NCBI RefSeq assembly: GCF_003086295.3
Contig: NC_092039.1
Span: forward strand, 67,971,649-68,035,648
Direction: 5' to 3'
Source: Arachis hypogaea
Lineage: Eukaryota > Streptophyta > Magnoliopsida > Fabales > Fabaceae
Length of the DNA: 64,000 nt
Shown here: positions 19,961 through 31,438 of the stretch, piece by piece
Numbering within the stretch: position 1 is the first letter of the stretch
How the letters are laid out: every line of letters begins with the position of its first letter
Made by a program: the position numbers and the translations under genes
The notes under the pieces: generated by a model
The model's database searches: none
Seen by the model: only the letters and a program-made list of their open reading frames with translations
Told to the model about the DNA's origin: nothing

Positions 19961-20720
19961 CGTGGTATATAAGGTGTGGGAACGCTAACCTCACTTGGGT
20001 GGAGGGCTTGTCAGTCACCTTATACAATTCTTGAGGTATCACCTTATGTACCTCCACCTCATTCCCAAGCATAATGTAGTGAATCATTATTGCTCGGTCT
20101 ATGGTAACCTCAGATTGGTTACTTGTGGGAATGATGGAGCGTTGGATGAACTCCAACCATCCTCTAACTACAGGCTTAAGGTCAAGCCTACCAAGTTGGT
20201 AGGACTTGCCTTGTGCGTCCCTCCTCCACTGAGCTCCTTCCACACAGATGTCCACAAGGACTTAGTCTAGTATTTCATCGGAGTTGACCCTTTTAGTGTA
20301 GGAGTGTGGGTCTCCTAGCATCTGAGGCAATTGGAGCGCCACTCTCACACTTTTCGAGCAAAAATCCAAAAGTTGCTCTCGAACCATGGTGCACCAATAT
20401 TCGGGGCTTGGATTCACACTAGTGTCATGCTTTCTGGTGACCCAAGCATTAGCATAGAATTTTTGCACCATTAGCATTTCGACTGATGAAACAGGATTGG
20501 TCAGAATTTCCCAATCCTTTTTCCAGATTTCTTGTTGGATTTTTGGATACTCTCCTTGTTTGAAATTGAAGGGGACCTCGGAAATCACCTTTTTGTGCCT
20601 TACCACATCATAAAAATGATCGTGCTGCACCTTGGTGAGGAATCTCTATAATTTCCAAGGTTCAAAAGTGGAAGCAGGGGCTTTTCCCTTCCTTTTTCTT
20701 GAGGCTTTGCCAACCTTTGC
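19961..20720 (-). pseudogene. Plant transposon domain ORF of element F (two stops, C-terminus cut)
   Basis: The N-terminal part is basic (KVGKASRKRKGKAP), followed by an in-frame stop near 20648 and another at 20262-20264, with the frame conserved on both sides. The central region has the family pattern WKKDWEILTN, VQKFYANAW and SPEYWCTMVR, then LDLKPVVRGWLEFIQRSIIPTSN and RLAFPHLI, the same domain type as ORF2 of host A but a distinct subfamily. The match stops abruptly at 19961 where it meets the LTR remnant of host A. The last residues read from there (FIKPP) are LTR sequence, not protein. Role unknown. Confidence 0.68.
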
Positions 20721-21235
20721 TTCTATAAAGGAGTGGTAGAAATAAAAAAGCAAAGCTTTTGCAGCACCAAAGTTAAGAATTTTGCTTGTCCTCGAGCAAA
20801 TAATAAAAGAGAGAGAAGGAGAAGAAGTAAAAATAAAATATAGATGGGAAAAGAGTGGAAGACTTTGTCCAAGTGCGAGGGAATATGGAAGAAAAGGAGT
20901 ATGGAAAGTGTATAGGGTAAAAGGGAGAGAGAGTGTGTAGGAGGTATGTATATGAATGGTTGTAAGAGAGGGTATTTATAATGTTGGGATAGGGTAGGGT
21001 TCGGCTTTGTTGGGAGAAAGCTGGGTGGGAAAGGTTTGAATTTGAAGTGTGTGGGGTTTGTGGGAATTTGAATGATGGGATTTATGATGGGTTTTGGGAA
21101 GAGGGAAGGTGATTATGTTTGGTGGAAGAGGGAATAGAAAAAGTAGGAGAGAAAGAAGGAAATGTGGGGTAGGCATAGATTTTATGGGACCCACTGGCTG
21201 AGAAGACTTCAAAGCTCGAGCTGCCTATTCCTTAC
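20721..21235 (-). other. Spacer before the plant transposon domain ORF of F
   Basis: Purine-rich on the + strand (gagagagaaggagaag, 20808-20900; gggtaggg near 20990). On the - strand it is pyrimidine-rich leader-like sequence. No gene. Confidence 0.5.
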
Positions 21236-21450
21236 CTAGCGTTCAACGCCAGGAATGGGCGTTGAACGCCCATTGGGGGCCACAAAGTTGGCCCTGACTG
21301 CTCCTTCAAGGGTGTTGAATGCCCAGCTTCTTCTCTATACTGGCATTCAATGCCAGTGCACGCTCCCTAAGGGGCGTTGGACGCCCAGAATGTCCCTATT
21401 CTGGTGTTCAACGCCAGCCTCCCTCTCCTAACTGGGCGTTGAATGCCCAT
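21236..21450. repeat. Array of ggcgttnaacgcc palindromes (element F internal)
   Basis: Six palindromic cores in about 200 bp: gcgttcaacgcc, gggcgttgaacgccc, gggtgttgaatgccc, ctggcattcaatgccag, gggcgttggacgccc and ctggtgttcaacgccag. Each can form a 6-7 bp stem. The same consensus is in the LTR of F (34870-35040). Confidence 0.8.
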
Positions 21451-21606
21451 CTTCCTAGGGATTCTCCCCAGGGTGATCTATTTTCAGTTCTGAATGTCTT
21501 TGTTACTGTTCTAAATATTGCACATGATCACAAACGTCAAAATGCAAAGGAAAATCTATAATATAAAATCTTAAAATAAATGAAAAGAAATTGAAATGTG
21601 CTAATA

Positions 21607-21624
21607 GTTGGGTTGCCTCCCAAC
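21607..21624 (-). promoter_or_regulatory. Post-ORF hairpin of F: GTTGGG-AGGCAA-CCCAAC
   Basis: Perfect 6-bp stem downstream of the protease ORF stop (21665), preceded by AGTGCTT. Compared with GGTGGG/CCCACC in element 1, the second stem pair is changed on both sides. Confidence 0.75.
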
Positions 21625-21664
21625 AAGCACTTTTTCACCGTCATTAGCTTGACGGACAGCTCAT

Positions 21665-22551
21665 TTACGATAGTAGATAGGAGCTCAAATCTTCACCCCT
21701 CATAGTGAACTTTCTTCCTGTGCTCTCATGAATGAGCTCCATATGCTCTAGGGATAGGGTCCGGTTCACAGTATGCGGAATGACTGGACTCTTAGTGAAG
21801 ACCACCCTCATGCCAGGTGAGAGGCCTTCAGTGGGGATCTTCTTATCCTTCCATCCTTTAGGTACTTTCTTCTTAGTACCTTCCTTCTCAGTGCTTGCTG
21901 ATGGTTGTCCAACATCAAACTTAGAATTGGTGTTTGGGGGCTCTATAAAACTCTCCACTGAGAGGAAATGATGAAACATAATGTGTTGCACATGGTACTG
22001 CCTTTGTTAGAGGGAGACTGAGGGTTGATCTTAAACAAGATATGATCCTCCCACAACCTTTGGACTAACTCTCCTCTTTCCAGAACAATTATGGCCTTAG
22101 CAGTGGCTAGGAAAGGCCTTCCAAGGATGATGGAATCGTCTATGTCCTCCCTAGTGTTTAGGATTACAAAATTTGCAGGGATGTAAAGGTCTTCAACCTT
22201 CACTAGGACATCTTTCACCATGCCATATGCCCTTTTCAGGGACTTGTCTACAATCTCCAATGAGATATTGGCATGTTATACCTCTTGAATTCTCAGCCTC
22301 TTCATCATGGAGAGAGGCATAAGATTGATGCTTGAGCCAAAGTCGCATAATTCCTTCTCAAAGGTGATAGTCCCTATAGTACAGGGAATCAGAAAGCTTC
22401 CAGGATCTGGCATCTTCTGAGGGATCTTTTTTGGACTAAGGCGTTGCACTCTTTGGTTAGTACCACAGTCTCATTTCCCCTTGAGGCTTTTGGACACGCC
22501 ACAGAAGGGGGGTCCTTCTCCAACACCTCTGCATGAGAAGAATTGGCCTTC
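21665..22551 (-). pseudogene. Retropepsin-type aspartic protease region of element F
   Basis: The catalytic segment is LCDFGSSINLMPLSMM (around 22350-22300), matching the Athila-type active site where D-L/F-G replaces D-T/S-G. After one in-frame stop near 22277 come YGMVKDVLVKVEDLYIPANF and the ILGRPFLATAKAII motif (around 22100), which corresponds to the conserved ILGR strand of retroviral-type proteases. A frameshift near 21990 leads into a C-terminal tail (IPHTVNRTLSLEHMELIHES) and the stop at 21665. The 22551-22390 part is the gag-protease linker, joined before the solo LTR insertion to the gag end at 26571. It would process gag, but this copy is inactive. Confidence 0.78.
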
Positions 22552-22556
22552 AGCTT

Positions 22557-25500
22557 TGATACGGAAAAATTAATCCGTATAACTATCGACAAGTGTACTG
22601 AGATGTATCAAGTAATAAAACTCACAAGAGTGAGGTCGATCTCACGAGGATTAAAGGATTAAGCAATCAATAGTTAATTGATTATTCTAGTTAGACAATC
22701 ATAGTTGAATGATGAGTAAACAAGGAAATGTAAATGACTTGAAAGTAAAAGAAAGTAATAAAGAGCAAGAAAGTAAAGAACATAGAAGTAAAGTGTAAGA
22801 AAATAAAGTGCTGGAAAGTAAATTGCAAGGAATGGAAAGTACAAAAAAGTAAATGACGGAAAGTTAAAATACTTAGAAGTAAAAATAAAAAGAAAAGCAT
22901 TGGGATTAAGAGATATTGCTTTCTCAGGATCAACAATTCTCGTCTCCTCTTCAATCATGCAATCATTGATCTCTTGGCAAATCATAAGTAATCAAACCCC
23001 AATCTTTTAGTGATTTAATTTCTCTTAACTTGATCAATTGCCAATCTCTTGATCTAATTGGTTATAAGAAGAGATGAAGAATGGTCTCTGATTTAGAGCC
23101 ACACAATTTCATGAGTCAAGTATTGGGAAGGTTATATGTCAAGTATCAATCCCAAACCCAATTTCATAACCATTGTGAGAAAGAACTTCAAGCACGATTC
23201 TATGTTCCCTCTCTCGAGGATCCCATAGAATCCAAGTTAGGTTCAATTTTTTTCTCAAGAGAATTGAACCCTTGTGATGAAGAACGGAAATTCTTTCTAA
23301 AGAAACAATAAAAGAAGAATTGAAGATGAAGAATGAAAAAAATCAACCCATTAAATTGCAACAGAGCTATCTTTCCCAATAGAAAGAGTTAGTGATACAT
23401 AACTAAAATATTTATAAAGTAAGAAGGAAAATGGAGGAGAAGAAGAGTGTGTGAAGGGAGAGTCCGATGACGCCTCTCCGTATGCCAGCCAAGAATCCCC
23501 CTTTCTTGATGAACTAAAGCCTATTTATAAGCTAGCCTAGATTACAAACTCAAATGAAATTCGAAACAAATTACAATTAAATAAAATTAACTATCCTAGA
23601 TGATTTTTGTGGCCTTGATTGGTTGAAAATTGTAGGCTTGCTTGCTTTAATTTTAAGTGGACTTGGGGTAAAATTAATTGAGCAAAGATGAGGCTCCAGG
23701 AGTGCTTGACATGTATTGGGCGCTCCTTTGGGCTTGGGCTTGTGGAAGGCGCTTGTTGACAAACTTGAGTGCGAGGTTGGGGGTTAGCGTGACACCTCCA
23801 AGAAAGCGCTATGCTTTCTTAAGAGCATGGGTGGAGAGCATTGAAGCATGATTGGTGCTCTTGAGCAAGCTTGAGTGCAAGCACCACCTAAAGAACGTGG
23901 CCTCTTGAAGTTGGTATGCTTGTGTGCTTGAGACAGGGAACCACACTCTTGCATGAGCTTGAGAGAGAGCGCCACTTGAGAGTGTGTTTGGTGAGTGTTG
24001 TGACATGGTTGTGGCACTCTTCAGTGATCTTGGTGGAGAGCGTGGAGTGAGCATTGTGACATGATGTTGATGTTGGCTCTCTTGAGGGACACTCTCGAGT
24101 GAACTTGATGGAGAGCTTGAGGTGAGCTTGTGACATGGTTATAGCACACTGTAGTGAGCTTGATGGAGAGCGTAGAGTGAGTGTTGATGAGTGCTGGCGC
24201 TCCCCAGTGAGCTTGATGCAGAGCGCCAGGAGTGAGTTCTGGTCCTGGGTTGCTGGCTCTGTTGCTTCTTGTGGGGTGTTTTGGGGCTTTAAGATGCCAA
24301 TTGTTTGTCTTTAAATTTCATACCCACTATAGACTATTATACAACGTTAGAAAGCTCTTAATGTCAGCTTTCTAACACAACCAAAAGCACCTCATTTGGA
24401 CCTCTGTAACTCAAGTTATGCTCTTTGATGTGGCAGAAATTGGTAGATTAAGAATTTATAAAGAAAACAGCGTTGCAAGTACAGTTCTCAACTGACTAAA
24501 ATCCGCTTATCAATTTAGAAGAGTTGTCACAAAATTTTAGAAATTAAATACTGGGAGTATGAATCGCAGGTCGTCTCCCAACGAGATGCAGAGAGAGTGC
24601 TATTTTAACAATCAGAGGTTTTCCAAGAGATTTTTGAGTTTTAAGAAACAGAGAAATGAAGGATTGAGAATTTATGTAATTCAATTAAAAGCCTTGATCG
24701 GGAGAAGATTAAATGAAGGTTTTATCCCTGTTGAACTTTTCCCAAGTGTAATAATAAAAGGGTTGTTGTCCTACTTAGTTATCCCTTATATGATAAGGGA
24801 AAGTCAAGTACTCTCAAACTAATGCTATCGCTTGCGTCCTAATCCTTTCCTAAGAAAGGATTAGAGTTGAAGACAGGAGAATTAGCCAACAACTTCCAAT
24901 TAATATTAACACTTGAGTATTCCAACTCAAGGTTTTCCTTTTAATCAACTCCCCATCAATTTAGGAAACTACTCCATTATCATGAATATAACTTCCACAG
25001 AATTAAGAGATGAATAAAAGGAAGACATGATAATTAATAACTAAAAATCAATTAAAAGTAAAAATGGTTCTTTGCATTAATAAATCCCAAAATCATGAAC
25101 ATACTTATCTAAACTGAGTCAATGGGCAATAAAAGAGTGAAGGAATAGATAAACAAACTAGAATGAGGAAGCTCCAACAGAGGTAATGAATCTTCTCAAT
25201 ATCCAAAGCAAAGCAATAAGAAGTCTAAAACTATGAATGTGAAGAAAACCTAGAGGAAGGAATAGTATTCTCTCTAGATTTCCAACTAAACTAAAAACTA
25301 TGCAGAATGTCAATGTGTCTTGAGTCTCTGGTGTTCCCTGGCTCTATTCTGTGTTTTTGGGCCAAAAACTGGGTCTAAGACTGGCCCGAAATTGCCCCCA
25401 GTGATTTTTGTTAATTCTACAGATCGCGCATGTCACGCGTACGCGTCACTCACGCGTTCGCGTCGCTGGTCGTTTTGGCGTGTCACGTGTTCGCGTCGAG

Positions 25501-26565
25501 CACGCACTCACGTCATATTGCAGAACTCCAATCCACGTGTACGCGTCAGGCACGCGCACGTGTCACTGCAATTTTCTCCATGTCGCGCGCACGCGTGAGC
25601 AATGCGTGCGCGTCGCTGCTCACTAGTTATCTTCTTAGTTTCTTGTGTTCCTTCCATTTTTTGCAAGCTTCCTCTCCATCCTCTAAGCCATTCCTGCCCT
25701 ATAAAGCTTGAAACACTTAACACACAGATCACAGCATCGAATGATATAAAGGAGAATTAAAATACACAAATTAAAGTCTTTAGGAAGCAAGTTTTTAACC
25801 ATAGATCAAGACTAGGAAGGAGTTGTAAAGCCATGCAAATCATATGAATAAGTGGGTAAATACTTGATAAAAACCACTCAATTAAACACAAGATAAACCA
25901 TAAAATAGCGATTTATCACTCCTTTAAAGATGACAAGGTCATGTTGTCAAGATTGCTACCGCTGGTGGGCGAGCTTGCTTGAGAGCGTGGAAGAGAGCGC
26001 CAGGCCTACTTCCAAGTCCCATTTCAACGCCAGATTTTGAGGCTCTAATTGAATGTCCACCCCAAACTATAATATATCATTGGAAAGCTCTGGATGTCTA
26101 CTTTCCAATGCAGCTGAGATCACATCAATTAGAGATCTACAAATCATGTTATACTCCATTGAAGAAGGCAGGGTCATGCTGATTTGGGGGCTGGAGCTCT
26201 TGGCATAAGAGTTTAGTGGAGAGCATGGGTGAGAGCGCTGCATGCTCCAGGAGAGCGTTGCGCTCTCACAAGAGTGCCAGACAAGAGTGCCAAGGCATTT
26301 TTGGTGCTTCCCCCCCCTTATGGATCATGAGACACACTTTTATTCGTGGCCTAAGGTTCAAAGTGTGTCCAAGGTTCCTTTTTCTTCCTTTTGATCTTGT
26401 TTTGTACTTTTTGCTTCTTTTTCTACCATTCCCGACAAAATTAACCAAATCAAAGGGCTTAAAGCAATATATGACTTAAGCACAAAAATGCTCAATATTT
26501 GGACATTATGAACTAATTTTTGGTGTGAAAAAGCATAGAAAAACACACATGATGCACACCCATCA
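22557..26565 (-). repeat. Solo LTR with perfect agctt duplication (interrupted; about 2.5 kb without the nested LTR)
   Basis: It starts TGATGGGTGTGCATCATGTG at 26565 on the - strand and ends AATTTTTCCGTATCA at 22557. The 5-bp duplication agctt is perfect (22552-22556, 26566-26570). Removing the insertion and one agctt puts the gag-protease linker back in frame, which confirms both edges. The + strand has the U5 module caagtaata...gaggtcgatctcac near 22610. U3 carries gagagcgcc/ggcgctc palindromes (23740-24240, 25970-26290) and two copies of the conserved block (24320-24420, 26060-26165). Confidence 0.9.
24426..25918 (-). repeat. Solo LTR nested in the solo LTR at 22557 (1,493 bp)
   Basis: On the - strand it starts TGATAAATCGCTATTTTATG at 25918. 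The left end tgatgtggcagaa aligns with the left end of the 13174 LTR. The flanks are ctctt (24421-24425) and ctcct (25919-25923), a 4 of 5 match. It contains a dense acgcgtacgcgt array (25425-25620) in which reading frames are artefacts. Confidence 0.78.
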
Positions 26566-26570
26566 AGCTT

Positions 26571-26942
26571 CCTGAGGATTGCCAAGAACCGAGCAATTTG
26601 CTCCTCCTTAGGCTCCTCTTGCTCATCTGAAGAGGGATATTTTTCATGTTCCTCTCTGTGCAAAGTGGCGTGAAAAGTAACAATCTCAGTCTCCTCATGA
26701 GCTCTGATTTCTTTGAGCTCCTCAATAGCAGGCTCCTCTTTGGGTTCGGTCACAACCTCCATGGTGAGGGTCTTGAACTCTTTCCTTGGATTAACTTTTA
26801 TGTTGCTGGGAAGAGTGTTGGAAGGGATCTCTGGGATCCTCTTGCTTAGCTGACCAATCTATATCTCCAAATTCCTAATGGATGACCTAGTTTCTGTCAT
26901 GAAACTGTGCATAGTCCTGGAGAGATTAGAGACAATAGTAGC
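26571..26942 (-). pseudogene. gag C-terminal part of element F
   Basis: The - strand frame reads the gag tail: LATIVSNLSRTMHSFM, ETRSSIRNLEI, stop (TAG near 26860), IGQLSKRIPEIPSNTLPSN, a glutamate-rich stretch, then EEQIARFLAILRKL at the boundary with the solo LTR. This is the gag-protease linker of Athila-type elements. It continues upstream at 31439 across the CACTA and downstream at 22551 across the solo LTR, both in frame once one copy of each duplication is removed. Confidence 0.75.
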
Positions 26943-27059
26943 CAACACCACAAGATTCCTATTTATTTATGGAATTTTTTTATGGAGGTTTTTTAAAAAC
27001 TCCCCAATCTATTTTATTTGTGGCATAATCTAAAACTCCCATTAATTAGTGCTAGTTAA

Positions 27060-28271
27060 AATTTAAAAATCTCAAGCCCAAAATAGTCCAAAATCCAAAT
27101 CAATGTTTATGTGAAATCTGAAACCCTAGATCTACTGCCACCACTTTCATCTCTTCTCCATTATCACCATCAAGCTCGCTCCAGTGTTTAAGATGAGAGG
27201 GAGAGTAAGCTCGCCACTGTCGCCATTCATGTCCTCGTCGTTGCTGCCATCAAGCTTCTATGTCACTGTATTGTTTCCTTCATCTACACGCCATAGCTTT
27301 TGAGATCAGAGAGAGTAAGTTCATAGCCACCGCCGGCGCCTCCATCAAGCTTATCCGTCGACACGCTTGATTTTCTCCTCAATCACCTAAGTTCAATTTC
27401 TCTTTGTTCATTTTCTTTCTTTTTCATTGTTATTTATTTAACTAAGTTTGGATATTCTTTTGTTTTTCACTTTTTCTCTACATTTTTCATGCATATATAG
27501 CGTGGTCAGAATTTTTTATGAAGAAAGATCACAGTGGTGGTAGTGCGGCAGTGGTGATAGTGCAACGGCAATTGCAGCGGTAGAGCAAAGAATGGTTCTT
27601 CATAGAGCGCAACAGGTGAAGAAGAGTAGACATTGACCGAGGTCGCGAAGCTCAGAGTATCGCGGCGTCACCTTCTATCGAAGGATCGGACAATGTGAAT
27701 CGCATATTTGGTTAGCAATCAATAATTCAATTATAACTTTCTTGTTGAGTTTTATTTCTCCATTTTGATCATTTTATAATTGATGCTATTTTTATTTTAT
27801 TTTATTCTTCTTTTTTCCCCTGATTCAACAACTCCATTCTCTGATCACGATTATCGATTAATTATGCTATTGATTCAACAACAGCTTGATGGATTCTTCC
27901 CTTTTCTTGGAAATTGATGCTTTTTCCAGCAACAACAGCAGAGATTAGAGACCATTGGAGCAAAGCAAAGGCTGTTGATATTTAATAAGCACAACAATGA
28001 CCCTAAGGTTAGTAAGTAGAACCATTTTCATTTATTTTATTTTTCCAACTCTTGTTTTCTCTATTTTATTGTATAAGTTGATTATAACATCTTTGCTCAT
28101 GTTAGGGTTAATGCACTGTCTAACTAATCTTGTTGTTGCAGTTTCTGAGGATGATGGTAATTCATGATGCAGTTTGCTTTAAGTAGCTGGATTGATTTAA
28201 GACACTGAAGCTTTTGTTTGCAATTGTTTGAACAGAGAATTCTAGTTAGTTTGCACTAGTCACTTTTAAGA
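27060..28271 (+). other. CACTA interior upstream of the captured genes, unassigned
   Basis: Contains leader-like sequence (accctagatctactgccacc, 27125) and short exon-like segments near 27900-28015 and 28140 between T-rich intron-like stretches. It may be further captured exons or the 5' part of the aspartic proteinase gene. I cannot name them. Confidence 0.4.
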
Positions 28272-28875
28272 GATAGAAGTTGGGAAAGCTGTTCCAGTTT
28301 GGTACTGCTAACATCCAAATTTTGATTATTCATTTCTTCAAGTTCATCTGATTCTTGTTTCTTGTCAGATATAATCTGTAACAGGTACAATATGCTTGAT
28401 CAAGGTTTGGTTAAGGAATTAGTGTTTTCATTTTGGCTAAACCGTAACCCAGAGGAAGAGAATGGGGGTGAACTTGTTTTTGGAGGTGTTGATCCCAATC
28501 ACTACAAGGGAAAGCACACTTATGTACTTATGTCAAGAAAAGGATATTGGGAGGTTAATCATTAAATATAGTATTTTTTCTTAAAAATTACAATGCATTT
28601 TTTATTTTCCTTCTTTTTTTTTTACTAACTTTTATCCTTTTTTTTCTTTGCAAAAGTTTGATATGGGAGATATACTTATCGGAGACAAAAAAAACTAGTA
28701 TGTTAAGAACAAAAAAATTAGTATAATTCTACTAGTTTTTCTTATGACATGATCATAAATGGTTCATGATTTCAGTTCTAGTTTACTGACTTGATCACAT
28801 TGCTATTTAGGAATTTGTGCTGACAGCTATTCAGCTATTGCAAACTTAGGGACTTCTTTGTTGGCAGGTCCAACG
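28272..28875 (+). pseudogene. Captured fragment of a plant aspartic proteinase (phytepsin/cardosin type)
   Basis: Exon pieces: 28272-28301 (IEVGKAVPVW), 28385-28553 ([20 protein letters not shown] then [20 protein letters not shown] and GYWE), 28657-28690 (FDMGDILIGD) and 28811-28875 (ADSYSAIANLGTSLLAGP). The GT/AG intron borders sit where a spliced gene would have them, so genomic DNA rather than a cDNA was captured. The second catalytic motif, normally D-S-G-T-S, reads N-L-G-T-S, and a frameshift follows FDMGDILIGD. Only the middle of the enzyme is present. Vacuolar proteases of this family degrade storage proteins; this piece cannot. Confidence 0.85.
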
Positions 28876-29311
28876 GTATGAATAAAATAAGTACTCTAAC
28901 CATGGTTTCTAGTTTATTCTTCAATTCCTTTTGTAGAATTTAGGGAGGTTAATGAAAGGTAGGTAACGAATTCCTTGATTTGGGAGATACAAAAGCTTGG
29001 ACCCAACTTGCCATTAGGAGCTGGAATTCATACACAAGGGTAGCAGCATTATTAGCTATAGACCCAATGTCTTCTCAACCACTCTCTCCCATATCATTGC
29101 CACCAATCTTACCACTTCCTCATTCCCTTCATTCCCATCCGAGGTACTCTCTTTATCATCTTTCCCTCCATCAAAATTTCCAACCCCAACTAGTAAAAAT
29201 ATGAAAGATCTTTTAGCATTTTCATGTGTTTTCTCTGTCTTTCTAATATCATCCGCTGTATTCTAATGATATTGATCTTTGTTGCTGGTGGTAACTTTCT
29301 GCTTTTGGCAG

Positions 29312-30140
29312 GGAAATGGCTAGTGCTAGTTTATTTGGAACTCTTTCGTTAGGAATTGAAAATTTGAACCATCTCTGAACATTGTGAGTGTCTCTCTTAT
29401 TCTCCACATAAATTGCCTATACTTTTCATACTTAATGGTGAATTGTAGTGTATTGTTGACTCAGAAGTATCTGAAAGATGCCTTGTTTATTATGCTTTTT
29501 GTTCATAAATAGTCATAATAATATTCCACAAATTTTTAATAGATGCCAAACAATGGTAGGAGAAAGATAAGTAGTCATAACTGCAATGAACTCATTTTAT
29601 CATGTGACTAAGTGAGTTTTTCATTGCTGAACTTAGGTTAATGCCGAACAATCAGTTATTTGGTCCTATCTCAGCTGAGATAGGCAAGTTGTTAGAGCTT
29701 CAAACTCTAGACCTTTCTAGTAACCAGTTTGTTGGAGAAATTCCTAGTTCTTTGGGCTTATTGTCTCAACTAATTTACTTATGAGTGTGTCTTAACAAAT
29801 AGATAGATGATGATGTTATTTTAATCCTATTCTTTTTGTTCCTTTTAAATTTTAATTTTATTCATTAGTGTTTCTCTAACTCCTTGGTTCCTAATTCAAT
29901 CATGCCAAGCTTTTCAGGCAGCTCAACAAAAATAATCTATCTGGACAGATTCCTCCACTTGTTGCTAACTTGACAGGTCTTTCATTCTTGTATGTCCTCT
30001 ACTCTTCTATGAAACTTTGTAATAACTTTACCTCCTCAATCAGTCAAATATAGTTCCATAACCTTATATTGTTTGTAGGGATTTGTCATTTAATAATCTC
30101 AGTGGTCCCACTCCAAAAATTTTGGCAAAAGGTTATAGGT
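29312..30140 (+). pseudogene. Captured LRR exons of a receptor kinase (NIK/SERK-like)
   Basis: Four short exon-like segments separated by intron-like DNA: about 29312-29388 (SASLFGTLSLGIENLNHL), 29637-29784 (NNQLFGPISAEIGKL, LQTLDLSSNQFVGEIPSSLG), 29916-29990 (LNKNNLSGQIPPLVANLTGL) and 30078-30138 (DLSFNNLSGPTPKILAKGYR). The LxxLxLxxNxxxGxIPxxL repeats and one-repeat-per-exon layout match the LRR-II receptor kinases. Stop codons interrupt exons 1 and 2. No signal peptide, membrane or kinase part is seen. Confidence 0.78.
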
Positions 30141-30405
30141 AGGTTCTTTAATTGTACCAGATTTTTTGCCTAGATATGCAACAGCTAAATTCTGATTATC
30201 TAATAGTGTATTTCTGTAATTTTATATATTACCATTGAATTATAGGAACCTTATCTCATAATGAAGCTGGAATATACTGAGAAGACCTAGCAAGATTTAT
30301 CAGTATAAAATTTTTTGTCTTTTTTGTTTCTATCAAATTTTGCTGCAACCAATTATCTAAATTGATTTATTATTATTGTTATTAAATGTTTGGTTGGTGT
30401 TTTAG

Positions 30406-30639
30406 GTTAAGCTTGTTGTCCCTGACGTTGTGTCTAATCCGATTGAGTACCAAAAATTGGCATAATTAGTGGCAGAGCTTGATGAGGTACTTTCATTTGT
30501 AATGTGAACCTCACCTGATATTTCTTTTTGCACTGTATTAAGGTAAAAATGTAATTTTAAAATTTCTAAATTTCAATGCAGGTTGTGTCCACGTATAGGA
30601 GATTTAAAGTGTGTGAAAAGGCTTTAGGAGAAACAAAAG
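30406..30639 (+). pseudogene. Captured fragment of a plastid-type peptide chain release factor 1
   Basis: Two exon-like segments, 30406-30486 (PDVVSNPIEYQKLA, stop, LVAELDE) and 30582-30639 (VVSTYRRFKVCEKALGETK), flanked by AG/GT borders. They resemble the N-terminal PCRF region of APG3/PrfA-type release factors. The GGQ-bearing catalytic part is absent. The short length limits certainty; another alpha-helical protein is possible. Confidence 0.65.
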
Positions 30640-31438
30640 GTTTGATTAGGTTTCAGTGCTTGAGTGCTTATTCATCCTTTTTAGTGACTTTTAGACAATT
30701 GAAGTGTGTTTGATACCTCCACTGTTAACACCCTAAACAATAATAATAAGTTAGTGAAAATTGATGCTTTTTTTGTGTGGATATTATTATAAGTTAGTGG
30801 TAAAACAAAGCTGCTTCAGTTGCTCAATTTTTTAAGAACACTCCCAATCTGGATAAGGCTGTAACTTTCATGTAGTGCAATTTAATTCTAGACTCATGGT
30901 TGTTCTTGTAATATATAACTCTTGGTTGTATAGGGGTAAAAAAGTATAAATGGAAGCTCTACGGAATTGATCCATGTATATTTTGACTCATGTGCAAAAA
31001 ACACTGTTAGTGTTGAATTTTGATAGAAAATCCTATGATTGATAAATAGCTAATTAATGAGATGAGAGTATGTAAATGAGATGAGATTAATGAATGATTT
31101 GAAATTAGAAATAAATAACTACAGGATTTGTGGAGGTTTGAAAATCTAACAAAATAGTTAATTTTTGTTAATTTTAAAAATCAATTTATGGGGGTTTTAA
31201 ACTATCACAAAAGTGATTCTAAACTGTCACAAAAGTTCAATATAAAACTCCCACTAAATACACATAATACTCCCACAGAATAGATTGTGGAGGTTCTTAA
31301 AAACTCCCACAAAGGACCTCGTGGCACCTCAAGTTTTAGGGGTTTTGAAAACCCCCCATAAACCATTTGGTGGGGGTTATAAACCTTCACAAATAAGAGA
31401 AAAAACTGTCACAAATAAACAAAAACCTTGTAGTGCAA

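Larger units (their letters stand above)
26946..31435. mobile_element. CACTA-type (En/Spm) DNA transposon, 4,490 bp, carrying host gene fragments
   Basis: The termini are CACCACAAGATTCC (left) and CACTACAAGGTTTT (right, reverse complement), with a 3-bp duplication caa (26943-26945, 31436-31438). Removing the element and one caa joins the gag codons exactly. The ends carry subterminal repeats of the type ggaggtttt-aaaactccc and gtggaggttcttaaaaactcccac (26970-27050, 31130-31420). No transposase is visible, so it is non-autonomous. The interior holds three spliced gene fragments on the + strand. Confidence 0.88.

Noticed and set aside
25320..25732. Overlapping frames on both strands
   Set aside because: Same cause: dense acgcgtacgcgt repeats lower the stop-codon frequency inside a solo LTR.
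27120..27700. A possible further captured gene in the CACTA
   Set aside because: There are leader-like and exon-like bits but no recognisable protein motif.
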